Below are positions 22,981 through 31,889 of a DNA stretch of 64,000 nucleotides, piece by piece. The DNA lies in contig NZ_CP036170.1 in assembly GCF_004295125.1 (NCBI RefSeq), positions 1 through 64,000 on the forward strand. The letters run 5' to 3'. How positions within the stretch are numbered: position 1 is the first letter of the stretch; each line of letters begins with the position of its first letter. Below the pieces are notes generated by a model. That model was not told the DNA's origin and did not search any database. It was given only the letters and a program-made list of their open reading frames with translations. This stretch comes from [Clostridium] scindens ATCC 35704 (GTDB lineage Bacteria; Bacillota; Clostridia; Lachnospirales; Lachnospiraceae). Position numbers and translations under genes: made by a program.

Positions 22981-24185
22981 ATATCCTCCTGCAGCAAGTG
23001 CCCGATTAATTGATATCCGTCCGGCCAGTTCCTGCCGGTCGCGTAAGCCGTCTTCTCATTATACGCCTCTGGGCCTGCTTCTTCTTTCGTACTGTCATAC
23101 AGAAGATAGGGAACCGGCTCCCCTGTATGGGTGCGTACTTTGATGGGCGTTGGATGATCTGGCAGAAGCAGAAGCCTGAATTCTTCTCCCGCCTTTCTAA
23201 GTCCATCCACTACGATGCCCAGTACTTTTTTATCTATATTTTCTATCGCGGTAATCTTATCCTTTACAATTCCCTGATGTCCCATCTCATCGGGCGCCTC
23301 CACGTGAATATACGCGAAGTCATAGCCGTCTTTTGTCAGGGCTGCGACTGCCGCCATGGCCTTCCCCTCGTAATTAGTATGCAGGCCTCCGTTGGCGCCT
23401 TCTACGATCACGCGGTCCATGCCTGCTCCCACCGCGATTCCTTTTAAAAGGTCAACCGCCGAGATCATCACGCCGCGCTTGCCGGTACGCTCCTCAAAGG
23501 ATGTCAGCGCCGGCTTCTTTCCCGCGCCCCAGAACCAGGCGGAGTTGGCCGGATGTAGGCCCTCGCTTCTACGCTTTACATTGATCGGATGGTTTTCCAG
23601 GATGTCATAGCTTTTCTTCATCATGTCCCGGAGTACCTCGTTTTGCGGAAGGTAATCCCCGATTCTTTTTGCGAGAATATCATGAGGAGGCGTCAGTTCT
23701 ACCACGTTCCCATTCTTCCAGATCAGAAGATGACGGTAACTGGTTCCGGCATAGAAACGGTAGCCTTCCCTCTCAAGTCCTTCTCTTAGGGCCTCCAGAA
23801 GGATCGCCGCATCCTCGGTACTGATCTCATCGGAACTGTGGTCGATGATCGTCCGGTCTTCATAGTCGCAGTCTTCCTCCGACAACGTCACGATGTTGCA
23901 GCGGAAAGACACGTCCGTCTCTTCCATATCTACGCCGATGCTCAGCGCTTCTAACGGAGAGCGTCCGGTATAATACACCTTTGGGTCATAGCCCATGACT
24001 GCAAGGTTGGCCGTATCGCTTCCCGGAGCCATTCCTTCCGGAACCATGGAGGCCATCCCCAATTCGGATACCTCCGAAAGGCAGTCCATCACAGGCGTCG
24101 CCGCTGCTTCCAGCGTCGTCCGCCCGTTCAGTTCCTCAAGAGGCCTTCCTGCCATCCCGTCGCTAAGCAATACCACATATTTCAT
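22974..24185 (-). CDS. apgM: ApgM-type cofactor-independent phosphoglycerate mutase family; likely homoserine kinase substitute
   Basis: 403 residues of the alkaline phosphatase superfamily. The N-terminal metal-binding motif VLLSDGMAGRPLEEL and the nucleophile region GSDTANLAVMGYDP (Ser near residue 57) are clear, as are IHVEAPDEMGHQG and the DHPTPIKVRTHTGEPVPYLLY metal ligands near the C-terminus. Family members are annotated as archaeal-type phosphoglycerate mutases, but copies lying between hom and lysC have been proposed to phosphorylate homoserine. That fits here: hom is 10 bases upstream, lysC overlaps by 7, and no GHMP-type thrB is present in the window. The reassignment is inference from context. 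Confidence 0.85.
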   Translation of the reverse strand: MKYVVLLSDGMAGRPLEELNGRTTLEAAATPVMDCLSEVSELGMASMVPEGMAPGSDTANLAVMGYDPKVYYTGRSPLEALSIGVDMEETDVSFRCNIVTLSEEDCDYEDRTIIDHSSDEISTEDAAILLEALREGLEREGYRFYAGTSYRHLLIWKNGNVVELTPPHDILAKRIGDYLPQNEVLRDMMKKSYDILENHPINVKRRSEGLHPANSAWFWGAGKKPALTSFEERTGKRGVMISAVDLLKGIAVGAGMDRVIVEGANGGLHTNYEGKAMAAVAALTKDGYDFAYIHVEAPDEMGHQGIVKDKITAIENIDKKVLGIVVDGLRKAGEEFRLLLLPDHPTPIKVRTHTGEPVPYLLYDSTKEEAGPEAYNEKTAYATGRNWPDGYQLIGHLLQEDIC

Positions 24186-24195
24186 AATCTCTCTC

Positions 24196-25428
24196 CTATT
24201 CCTTCTGGTCTTCGATACGTATCATATGTAAGATCTGATCCTTGTAGATGTTGGCGCGGGTATCATAATCGCCCTCCATCATGACGGGAGTCGTAAAGCC
24301 GAATTCTCCCTCCAGTCCGTCGGCCCTTATGATCTTGATATCCCCGAAGGAGTCCTGAAGCGCCGGAAGCATCTCCTGCGCATCGCCTTTCATTCGGATA
24401 AAGAATCTGCGCTTAGAGTCCGCCTTGTCTTCCAGGTGCAGCTTCTCCTGCTTCCACATGGTCATAATATTGCGGTTGAGATGCTTTGCGGCATCTACCA
24501 CGTCCGCAACGACCGCGCTGGCAGTGGGAAGTTTTCCCGCGCCGCTTCCATAGAACATGGCATCGCCCAGAACATTGCCGTGTACGAATATGGAATTGAA
24601 CACGCCATTAACATTATAAAGCGGATGCTCGGGATAGAGCATGCAAGGCGCCACGATCGCATGCAGACGGTTGCCTGCATATCTCTTGCTGGAAGCCAGC
24701 AGCTTGATGGCGGTACCCATAGCCTTGGCATACTTCATATCTTCCACCGTTATTTCTGTGATTCCTTCACAGTAGATATCTTCAAAGTCGACCTGCTGGC
24801 CGGATATCAGGGAGGACAGGATCGCAATCTTCCTGCAGGCATCATATCCTTCCACATCCGCCTCCGGATTGCGCTCTGCATAGCCGTTGGCCTGCGCCTC
24901 TTTGAGCACCGTATCGTAGTCAGCGCCTTCGTAGAACATCTTCGTCAGCATATAGTTGGTGGTTCCATTCAAGATGCCTGTAATCTCTTCAATCTCGTCA
25001 GCAGTGAGGGAAGAATTCAGCGGGCGGATGATCGGGATTCCGCCTCCCACGCTTGCTTCAAACAGGAAGTTGATATTGTTCTCTTCTGCGATGGAGAGCA
25101 GTTCCGCACCGTGCTTTGCAACCAGCGCCTTGTTGGACGTGGCCACGCTTTTTCCTGCCTGCAGGCATCTTTTAACAAATGTATAGGCCGGCTCGATGCC
25201 TCCCATTACTTCCACCACGATCTTAATCTCATCGTCATTGATAATCGTCTCAAAATCATGGACAATCTTTTCCTGTACCGGATCCTCAGGAAAATCCCTC
25301 AGATCAAGCACATACTTGATATTCAGTTCATCGCCGATCCTCTGGTTGATCCGGGCGCCATTCGTGTTTACGACTTCCACTACTCCGGAACCAACCGTTC
25401 CGTATCCCATAACTGCTATATTTACCAT
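24196..25428 (-). CDS. hom: Homoserine dehydrogenase
   Basis: 410 residues. Reduces aspartate semialdehyde to homoserine. N-terminal NAD(P)-binding fold begins NIAVMGYGTVGSGVVEVV; the catalytic domain shows NGTTNYMLTKM and AEADVEGYDA-like EADVEGYDACRKIAIL with the catalytic Lys/Asp; a C-terminal ACT domain (about 325 to 410) suggests threonine feedback. GGGAGG ribosome site before ATG at 25428. 12 bases after prfB and 10 before apgM. Confidence 0.96.
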   Translation of the reverse strand: MVNIAVMGYGTVGSGVVEVVNTNGARINQRIGDELNIKYVLDLRDFPEDPVQEKIVHDFETIINDDEIKIVVEVMGGIEPAYTFVKRCLQAGKSVATSNKALVAKHGAELLSIAEENNINFLFEASVGGGIPIIRPLNSSLTADEIEEITGILNGTTNYMLTKMFYEGADYDTVLKEAQANGYAERNPEADVEGYDACRKIAILSSLISGQQVDFEDIYCEGITEITVEDMKYAKAMGTAIKLLASSKRYAGNRLHAIVAPCMLYPEHPLYNVNGVFNSIFVHGNVLGDAMFYGSGAGKLPTASAVVADVVDAAKHLNRNIMTMWKQEKLHLEDKADSKRRFFIRMKGDAQEMLPALQDSFGDIKIIRADGLEGEFGFTTPVMMEGDYDTRANIYKDQILHMIRIEDQKE

Positions 25429-25440
25429 ACGTTCCTCCCT

Positions 25441-26548
25441 TTAACTATTCACCGTCTGTTTCAAGTATGCATTTATAAACATGTCGATGCTGCCATCCAT
25501 GACAGCGCCCACATTGCTGTTCTCCACATTGGTCCTATGGTCTTTTACCATAGTATATGGCTGCATTACATAAGAACGGATCTGGTTGCCGAATCCGATT
25601 TCCTTAACTTCGCCGCGGATGTCGGATACCTTCTCTGCCTGCTCCTGCTCCTTCATCAACTGAAGCTTTACTTTCAGCATCTGCATCGCTTTCTCTTTGT
25701 TGTGATGCTGCGAGCGCTCATTCTGGCATTGTACCACGATCCCGGTGGGAAGATGGGTGATGCGGATCGCGGAGGAAGTCTTATTCACATGCTGCCCTCC
25801 TGCCCCGCTGGCCCTGTAAGTATCAATTTTCAAATCATCATCTGCAATTTCAATGTCAATCTCATCCTCTATATCCGGCACCACATCACAAGATGCAAAA
25901 GATGTCTGCCGTTTGCCCGCCGCATTAAACGGCGAGATGCGTACCAGTCTGTGGACTCCCTTTTCCGACTTCAGATATCCATAGGCATTCTCTCCGTTCA
26001 CCTCAAAGGTTACCGTCTTGATGCCCGCAATATCCCCGTCCAGATAGTCCAGCACCTGGATCGTGAATCCTTTCCGCTCTGCCCAGCGGCTGTACATCCG
26101 ATACAGCATGCTGGCCCAGTCGCAGGATTCGGTTCCTCCTGCCCCGGCGTGTATCGTAACGATGGCATTGCATGCATCGTACTCGCCGGACAGCAGCGTC
26201 TGGATCCTGAGTTCCTCGTATGAGGTCTCAAATCCCCGGATCTCTTCTTCTATCTCGCGCGCCATAGAAGGGTCTTCATCCTCATATCCCATCTCGATCA
26301 GGAGATTGATGTCATCGTAGGAAGCATACAGATTCTGGATGGTCTCCACCAGTTCTTTGAGATGCTTCAGCTCCTTCATCAGTTTTTGGGATTCTTCCGG
26401 ATTATCCCAGAAGCCCGGCTCTTCTACTTTGCGCTCTAATTCTTCAATCCTTCTTATCTTGCCAGATAAGTCAAAGTGAATCCCTCATTTCAGCGAGGGG
26501 TTCATCATAAGCATTCATGATGCTCTTAAACTGATCTAATTCAACCAC
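25441..26548 (-). CDS. prfB: Peptide chain release factor 2, with programmed +1 frameshift
   Basis: Two joined parts: 26548 to 26474 (GTG start, 25 codons ending ...MRDSL at CTT) and 26472 to 25441, giving 368 residues. At the junction CTT TGA C the ribosome must skip one base (26473) to pass the in-frame UGA; an SD-like AGGG sits just upstream. This is the classical autoregulation of RF2: low RF2 favours the shift. The body has the stop-codon reading motif SPF (in VRISPFNAAGKRQ) and the peptidyl-hydrolysis motif GGQ (in SGAGGQHVNKTSS). GTG start chosen for GAGGTGA upstream. 21 bases behind secA. Confidence 0.95.
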
Positions 26549-26569
26549 TCAATCACCTCTTTCATCATT

Positions 26570-29134
26570 CTATTTGCGCCCGCAGCACTGTTTGTATTTC
26601 TTTCCGCTTCCGCATGGGCATGGATCATTGGGATAGATCTTTTTCTCTGTTCGCTTCTTAGGCGTATGGGCAGCGCTTTCATCCTTGTTGGTCCCGGTAA
26701 CCTTGGCTACCTGCTCCCGTTCCACCTTCTGCTCGATCCTTACGTGAGCCAGCGTACGGATCGTGTCTTCCGAAATGCTCTTGGTCATCTGATCAAACAT
26801 GTCATATCCGATCATCTTATACTCGACCTTCGGATCTCTCTGTCCATATGCCTGAAGGCCGATGCCCTGGCGTAATTGGTCCATATCATCGATATGATCC
26901 ATCCATTTCGCATCAATGACTTTCAATAGGACTACACGCTCGATCTCACGCATATGCTCCGGCTCCGGAAATTCTGATTCCTTCGCCTCATAAGCCTTCG
27001 CCGCGCGTTCTTTCAGCAGATGCTTCAATTCCTTCTGGCTGAATTCCTTTACATCCTCTTCCGTGATTGGCGCCATCGGAATCGTATTATGGATGGTCAT
27101 ATTCAACTCTGACAGATTCCATTCATCATAATCCTGGTCCGGGCTGGTGACCATATCCACCACGTTCTCTACATACTCGTTCAGCATATGGAAGATAGAG
27201 TCGCGCATATTCTCTCCATCCAGGACGCGGCGTCTTTCTTCATATATAATCTCCCTCTGCTCATTCATGACCTGGTCATATTCCAGCAGATTCTTACGGA
27301 TTCCAAAGTTGTTGCTTTCTATCTTCTGCTGCGCCTTCTCAATAGCCGTAGACAGCATCTTATGCTCGATCTGCTCGCCTTCTTCAACGCCCAGCTTCGT
27401 AAATACGTCCATCAGCCTCTCGGAGCCGAACAGGCGCATCAGATCGTCTTCCAGGGAAATATAGAATCTGGATTCTCCCGGATCTCCCTGACGTCCGGAA
27501 CGTCCGCGCAGCTGGTTATCAATACGCCTGGACTCATGTCTCTCCGTACCGATGATCTTAAGCCCGCCTGCTGCCCTTGACTCGTCATCCAGCTTGATAT
27601 CTGTACCACGGCCGGCCATGTTAGTGGCGATGGTTACTGCGTCATGGACGCCGGCCTGCGCAACGATCTCTGCCTCCATCTCATGGAACTTGGCATTCAG
27701 CACGTTATGCCTGATTCCGCGCTTTTTCAGCATGCCGCTTAAGAGTTCCGAATTCTCAATGGTAATGGTGCCCACCAGCACCGGCTGATGCCTGGCATGG
27801 GCTTCTTCAATCGCATCGCAGACTGCCCGGAACTTCTCCTTCTGCGTCTTATATACCGCATCCTCAAGGTCTTTCCTGATTACCGGCACATTGGTAGGAA
27901 TCTCGATAACGTCCATTCCGTAGATCTCGCGGAACTCTTTTTCCTCGGTCAGTGCGGTACCTGTCATACCTGCCTTCTTCTCATATTTATTGAACAGATT
28001 CTGGAACGTGATCGTTGCCAGCGTCTTGCTCTCTCTCTTAACCTTCACATGCTCTTTGGCCTCTATCGCCTGGTGAAGTCCGTCAGAATAGCGGCGGCCC
28101 GGCATGATACGGCCGGTAAACTCATCGACGATCAGCACTTCGTCATCCTTAACTACATAGTCCTTGTCTTTGAACATCAGATTATGGGCTCTGAGGGCAA
28201 GAATGATATTATGCTGGATCTCCAGGTTCTCCGGATCTGCCAGGTTCTCAATATGGAAGAACTTCTCAACCTTTATCACGCCGTCTTCCGTCAGGTTGAT
28301 ATTCTTCTCTTTCTCATTTACGATAAAGTCTCCGGTCTCCGCGATGTCTTCTCCCATGATGGCATTCATCTTGCTGAATTCCCCGCTGGCTTCGCCGCGT
28401 TCCAGCTGGCGGGCCAGGATGTCGCAGGCCTCGTAAAGTTTTGTGGACTTTCCGCTCTGGCCGGATATGATCAGAGGAGTTCTGGCCTCATCGATCAGTA
28501 CGGAGTCGACCTCATCAATGATGGCATATTTCAGGCCTCTTTGTACAAGCTGCTCTTTGTAGATGACCATATTGTCCCTCAGGTAATCGAAGCCCAGCTC
28601 ATTGTTGGTGACATATGTGATGTCGCAGTTATAAGCCGCACGGCGCTCGTCGTTGTCCATGCTGTTGAGTACGACGCCAACGGTAAGGCCAAGGAACTCA
28701 TGCACTTGTCCCATCCACTCGGCATCACGCTTAGCCAGATAATCATTGACCGTTACGATATGCACGCCTTCGCCTGCCAGCGCGTTCAGATAGGCCGGAA
28801 GGGTGGAAACCAAAGTCTTTCCTTCACCAGTCTTCATCTCGGCGATGCGCCCCTGGTGGAGGATAATGCCGCCGATCAGCTGCACGCGGTAATGCTTCAT
28901 GCCCAGGGTACGGACCGCTGCTTCCCTAACCACTGCATATGCTTCCGGAAGAATGTCATCCAGCGTCTCGCCTTCCGCCAGACGCTTCTTGAATTCCCTA
29001 GTCTTTTCCTTTAATTCACTATCCGTAAGTTTTTGCATCACAGGCTCAAGCGCCTCGATCGCATCCGCGATAGGATAGATTCTTTTCAATTCATTTTCGC
29101 TATGTGTACCAAATATTTTTTGTATCAAACTCAT
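26570..29134 (-). CDS. secA: SecA, preprotein translocase ATPase
   Basis: 854 residues. Drives export through SecYEG. DEAD motor domains: Q motif and Walker [25 protein letters not shown] box as [14 protein letters not shown]; preprotein cross-linking domain follows; the second motor domain has [13 protein letters not shown] and [13 protein letters not shown]; helical scaffold and wing; the C-terminal zinc motif [13 protein letters not shown] binds SecB-like partners or lipids. AGGAG lies about 11 bases before the ATG at 29134. First gene of the secA-prfB-hom-apgM-lysC run; the 125 bases upstream should hold the promoter. Confidence 0.97.
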   Translation of the reverse strand: MSLIQKIFGTHSENELKRIYPIADAIEALEPVMQKLTDSELKEKTREFKKRLAEGETLDDILPEAYAVVREAAVRTLGMKHYRVQLIGGIILHQGRIAEMKTGEGKTLVSTLPAYLNALAGEGVHIVTVNDYLAKRDAEWMGQVHEFLGLTVGVVLNSMDNDERRAAYNCDITYVTNNELGFDYLRDNMVIYKEQLVQRGLKYAIIDEVDSVLIDEARTPLIISGQSGKSTKLYEACDILARQLERGEASGEFSKMNAIMGEDIAETGDFIVNEKEKNINLTEDGVIKVEKFFHIENLADPENLEIQHNIILALRAHNLMFKDKDYVVKDDEVLIVDEFTGRIMPGRRYSDGLHQAIEAKEHVKVKRESKTLATITFQNLFNKYEKKAGMTGTALTEEKEFREIYGMDVIEIPTNVPVIRKDLEDAVYKTQKEKFRAVCDAIEEAHARHQPVLVGTITIENSELLSGMLKKRGIRHNVLNAKFHEMEAEIVAQAGVHDAVTIATNMAGRGTDIKLDDESRAAGGLKIIGTERHESRRIDNQLRGRSGRQGDPGESRFYISLEDDLMRLFGSERLMDVFTKLGVEEGEQIEHKMLSTAIEKAQQKIESNNFGIRKNLLEYDQVMNEQREIIYEERRRVLDGENMRDSIFHMLNEYVENVVDMVTSPDQDYDEWNLSELNMTIHNTIPMAPITEEDVKEFSQKELKHLLKERAAKAYEAKESEFPEPEHMREIERVVLLKVIDAKWMDHIDDMDQLRQGIGLQAYGQRDPKVEYKMIGYDMFDQMTKSISEDTIRTLAHVRIEQKVEREQVAKVTGTNKDESAAHTPKKRTEKKIYPNDPCPCGSGKKYKQCCGRK

Positions 29135-29259
29135 ATTGACGTATACTCCTTGTCGCTAAATTAGCCAGTCTCTGACCACTCTATTCCTCATTCTAGCACT
29201 ATCTATATTCCAATTCAACTAATTTATAAAGTGTTCACAAACTGTTAATCTCACTGTCA

Positions 29260-30027
29260 TCAATACTTTGCCACGATTTCATAGGGAATATCCCCCCCAA
29301 ACAGATCCAGCGCGCTGCCGATTGTAAAGTCCAGGCTTCCTCCCGAAATCTCCCGGAAATGGTTCAGGTCTTCCAGGCTTCCGATGCCGCCGGCATAGGT
29401 GATAGGGATGCCTCCCTGTCTTCCAAGGAAGGAGACCAGGTCTTCCTCGATGCCGGAAGCCTTCCCTTCTACATCCACCCCGTGCACCAGGAATTCATCA
29501 CAGTATCCGGCAATGTCATCCAGCACCTCTTTTGTCAGCCTCACCCGGGTAAACGTCTGCCAGCGGTTGGTGACGATATAGTAATCCCCGCCTTTCTTCC
29601 TGCAGCTTAAGTCGATCACCACATGCTCTCTTCCTACTGCACAGCAAAGTTCCTCCATGCAATCCCAACGGATCTGTCCGTCCCTGAACGCATAGGAGGT
29701 TACGATAACATGGCTTGCTCCCGCGTCTATATATTCCCAGGCGTTATCCGCGGTAATCCCCCCACCAATCTGCAGTCCTCCCGGATAAGCCGACAGCGCC
29801 TTTAGCGCCTGGCTCCTGGTTCGTTCATAATAATCAGAAGAAGGCGGATTCAAAAGAATCACGTGCCCTCCTTTCAACCCATCTTCCTTATATAAACGCG
29901 CATAATAGTCGGCATCCCTGGCGGAAGAGAAGTTCTCCACCGTCCTGTCTCCATTGTCCGTAAGGCTTCCTCCTACAATCTGCTTTACCTTTCCATTATG
30001 TATATCAATACACGGTCTGAATCTCAT
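29260..30027 (-). CDS. hisA: HisA, ProFAR isomerase of the eukaryote-like type
   Basis: 255 residues, TIM barrel. Carries out the Amadori rearrangement of ProFAR to PRFAR in histidine synthesis. The start RFRPCIDIHNGKVKQIVGGSL holds the catalytic Asp (residue 8); GGLQIGGGIT and ITYAGGIGSLEDL are the two phosphate-binding glycine motifs. Features such as LKGGHVILLN and the overall pattern fit the fungal/plant HIS6 branch rather than the common bacterial HisA. No other his gene is near; it follows paaK by 8 bases in the iorAB-paaK transcript. AGGAGG before ATG. Confidence 0.85.
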   Translation of the reverse strand: MRFRPCIDIHNGKVKQIVGGSLTDNGDRTVENFSSARDADYYARLYKEDGLKGGHVILLNPPSSDYYERTRSQALKALSAYPGGLQIGGGITADNAWEYIDAGASHVIVTSYAFRDGQIRWDCMEELCCAVGREHVVIDLSCRKKGGDYYIVTNRWQTFTRVRLTKEVLDDIAGYCDEFLVHGVDVEGKASGIEEDLVSFLGRQGGIPITYAGGIGSLEDLNHFREISGGSLDFTIGSALDLFGGDIPYEIVAKY

Positions 30028-30035
30028 ATTGCCTC

Positions 30036-31268
30036 CTAGTATCGGTTGTCAAAAATGCGGGTGGATTTCTTCTCGCTTCTTGGAAGGTCTCCGATTGCAA
30101 CCGGCTTTACATTGGTCATAATTCCAATCTTTGCTTTAAACTCCTGCTGGATCACCTTTGCCGCCGCTTTTGGCTCCACATCCTTGTTGATTTCCACGAA
30201 TAAGGTGCATACATCCTTTCCGTTCATATGGTCCAGCATGAACTGATACTCGCTGGATGCCTCTTCCACGCCCTTTAGCATCTCTTCGATCTGGCTTGGA
30301 AAGATGTTGACGCCTTTTACTTTTACCATATCATCGGTACGTCCAATCAAGGTATCAATTCTTGGGAACCGGGAGCCGCAAGGGCAGTCGCCCGGAATAA
30401 ATCTGGTCAAGTCATGGGTCCTGTAACGAATCAGCGGCGCTCCCTGCTTGCGCAGCGTTGTGATGACTAGTTCCCCGATCTCCCCGTCCGGAAGCACTTC
30501 CCCGGTCTTGGGGTCAACAATTTCAAAGTATACATAGTCATCCCAGTAATGCATGCCGCACTCATAGTCGCAGCTCATGGCGATTCCCGGGCCATACACC
30601 TCAGTCAGCCCATAGATATCATAGAGCTGGACGCCCAGTTCCGCGGCAATCCTTTTGCGCATCTTCTCGCCCCAGCGTTCGGAGCCGATCACGCCTTTCT
30701 TCAGGCAGACCTTATCCGTCATGTCCCTCTTGGCAATCTCCTCTGCCAGAAGCAGCGCATAAGATGAGGTAGCACAGAGGACCGTGGCCTTCATATCCTG
30801 CATCATGCGCAGCTGCTTATCCGTATTTCCCGGTCCCATAGGAATTGTCATGGCCCCCAGGTGCTCGGCTCCCAGCTGGAATCCGATGCCTGCCGTCCAT
30901 AATCCATAGCCAGGCGTGATCTGGATACGGTCAAGCGCCGTAATCCCGGCCATCTCATAACATCTTGCAAACATCTTCGCCCAGTCGTCCACGTCTTTCT
31001 GGGTATAAGGAATGATGATCGGCGTCCCTGTGGTCCCGGAAGAAGAATGGATCCTTACAATTTCTTCGTCAGGCACTGCCTGCAGCCCCAGCGGATAGGC
31101 CTCCCTTAAGTCTCCCTTCCAGGTAAACGGCAGTTTTTCAAAATCTTCCTGGGTCTTAATAGATTCAATATCAATATCCTGCAGCTTCTCTTTATAAAAG
31201 CACGGCTTTGATGTCAATAATCTCAAATTTTCCTTAATCAGTCTGAATTGTAACTCTGTCATCCGCAT
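30036..31268 (-). CDS. paaK: Phenylacetate-CoA ligase family enzyme
   Basis: 410 residues, ANL superfamily adenylate-forming ligase. ATP-binding P-loop-like motif IHSSSGTTGTPIIIPYT, aryl substrate region, DIYGLTEVYGPGIAMSCDYECG motif A5, and the hinge with IGRTDDMVKVKGVNIFPSQIEEML. A Cys-containing insert CPCGSRFPRID is normal. It joins CoA to aryl acetates, or runs backwards to make ATP from the aryl-acetyl-CoA formed by the IorAB enzyme encoded just upstream (12 bases), as proposed for fermentation of aromatic amino acids. Start at 31268 has GAGGAG 7 bases upstream. Confidence 0.92.
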   Translation of the reverse strand: MRMTELQFRLIKENLRLLTSKPCFYKEKLQDIDIESIKTQEDFEKLPFTWKGDLREAYPLGLQAVPDEEIVRIHSSSGTTGTPIIIPYTQKDVDDWAKMFARCYEMAGITALDRIQITPGYGLWTAGIGFQLGAEHLGAMTIPMGPGNTDKQLRMMQDMKATVLCATSSYALLLAEEIAKRDMTDKVCLKKGVIGSERWGEKMRKRIAAELGVQLYDIYGLTEVYGPGIAMSCDYECGMHYWDDYVYFEIVDPKTGEVLPDGEIGELVITTLRKQGAPLIRYRTHDLTRFIPGDCPCGSRFPRIDTLIGRTDDMVKVKGVNIFPSQIEEMLKGVEEASSEYQFMLDHMNGKDVCTLFVEINKDVEPKAAAKVIQQEFKAKIGIMTNVKPVAIGDLPRSEKKSTRIFDNRY

Positions 31269-31280
31269 AAGTTGCTCCTC

Positions 31281-31889
31281 TTATCTTTCTTTATAATCTC
31301 TTGACTGTACGGCAGCAGCCCCCAGTTCCAGCGCCAGCACATTCATTTTGGCATACTGGGGCTTCACTCGTCTGGCAAGTTCCGCCTTCATATCCTCCAT
31401 CTGGATATCCAGCACCTTGCTTCCCAGCGCGACTCCCAAAAGCGCCACGTTAAGCACCTTGGGGGATCCCGCCTTTTGGCAGATGGCCTCCCCGTCAATG
31501 ACATACAGCTGATGGACATGCTTCTTCAGATATGCGATCATTGCCTCTCCATCATAGCCGCCTCCGCCAAGCGTGGCTGTCACAGGCTGTACGGCCTTCT
31601 GGTTTACTACCGCTACGCCGCCTTCCTTTAGATAAGGAAGGCATCTTACCGCCTCCGCGGGCTCAAAAGCCATGATGACATCTGCACATCCTTTCGGTAT
31701 CATAGGAGAATGAATCTTTGTTCCCATCCTCACGTGGCTGACCACTGATCCGCCTCTCTGGGCCATCCCGATGGTCTCTGATGTACGTACATCCATCCCC
31801 TTATCCATCGCCGCATAGGCGATCAGTTTGGAGGCAAGCACTACGCCTTGCCCTCCCACTCCGCATAACAGACAATTTTTATTCATCAT
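31281..31889 (-). CDS. iorB: Indolepyruvate:ferredoxin oxidoreductase, beta subunit
   Basis: 202 residues, the gamma-type domain of 2-oxoacid:ferredoxin oxidoreductases. The N-terminus NCLLCGVGGQGVVLASKLIAYAA and the GMAQRGGSVVSHVRMG motif are diagnostic. With IorA it oxidises indole-, phenyl- and hydroxyphenylpyruvate to the aryl-acetyl-CoA, passing electrons to ferredoxin. The first of two adjacent ATGs (31889) is best placed after GGAGG; it overlaps the iorA stop by 11 bases. A longer open frame upstream lies inside iorA and is not coding. Confidence 0.93.
   Translation of the reverse strand: MMNKNCLLCGVGGQGVVLASKLIAYAAMDKGMDVRTSETIGMAQRGGSVVSHVRMGTKIHSPMIPKGCADVIMAFEPAEAVRCLPYLKEGGVAVVNQKAVQPVTATLGGGGYDGEAMIAYLKKHVHQLYVIDGEAICQKAGSPKVLNVALLGVALGSKVLDIQMEDMKAELARRVKPQYAKMNVLALELGAAAVQSRDYKER

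Noticed and set aside
24436..26223. 595-codon open frame on the plus strand opposite hom and prfB
   Set aside because: No ribosome site, His/Ile/Arg-rich composition typical of antisense reading, and both minus-strand genes are unmistakable.
27788..29014. 408-codon plus-strand open frame opposite secA
   Set aside because: Antisense to conserved SecA motifs; composition not protein-like.
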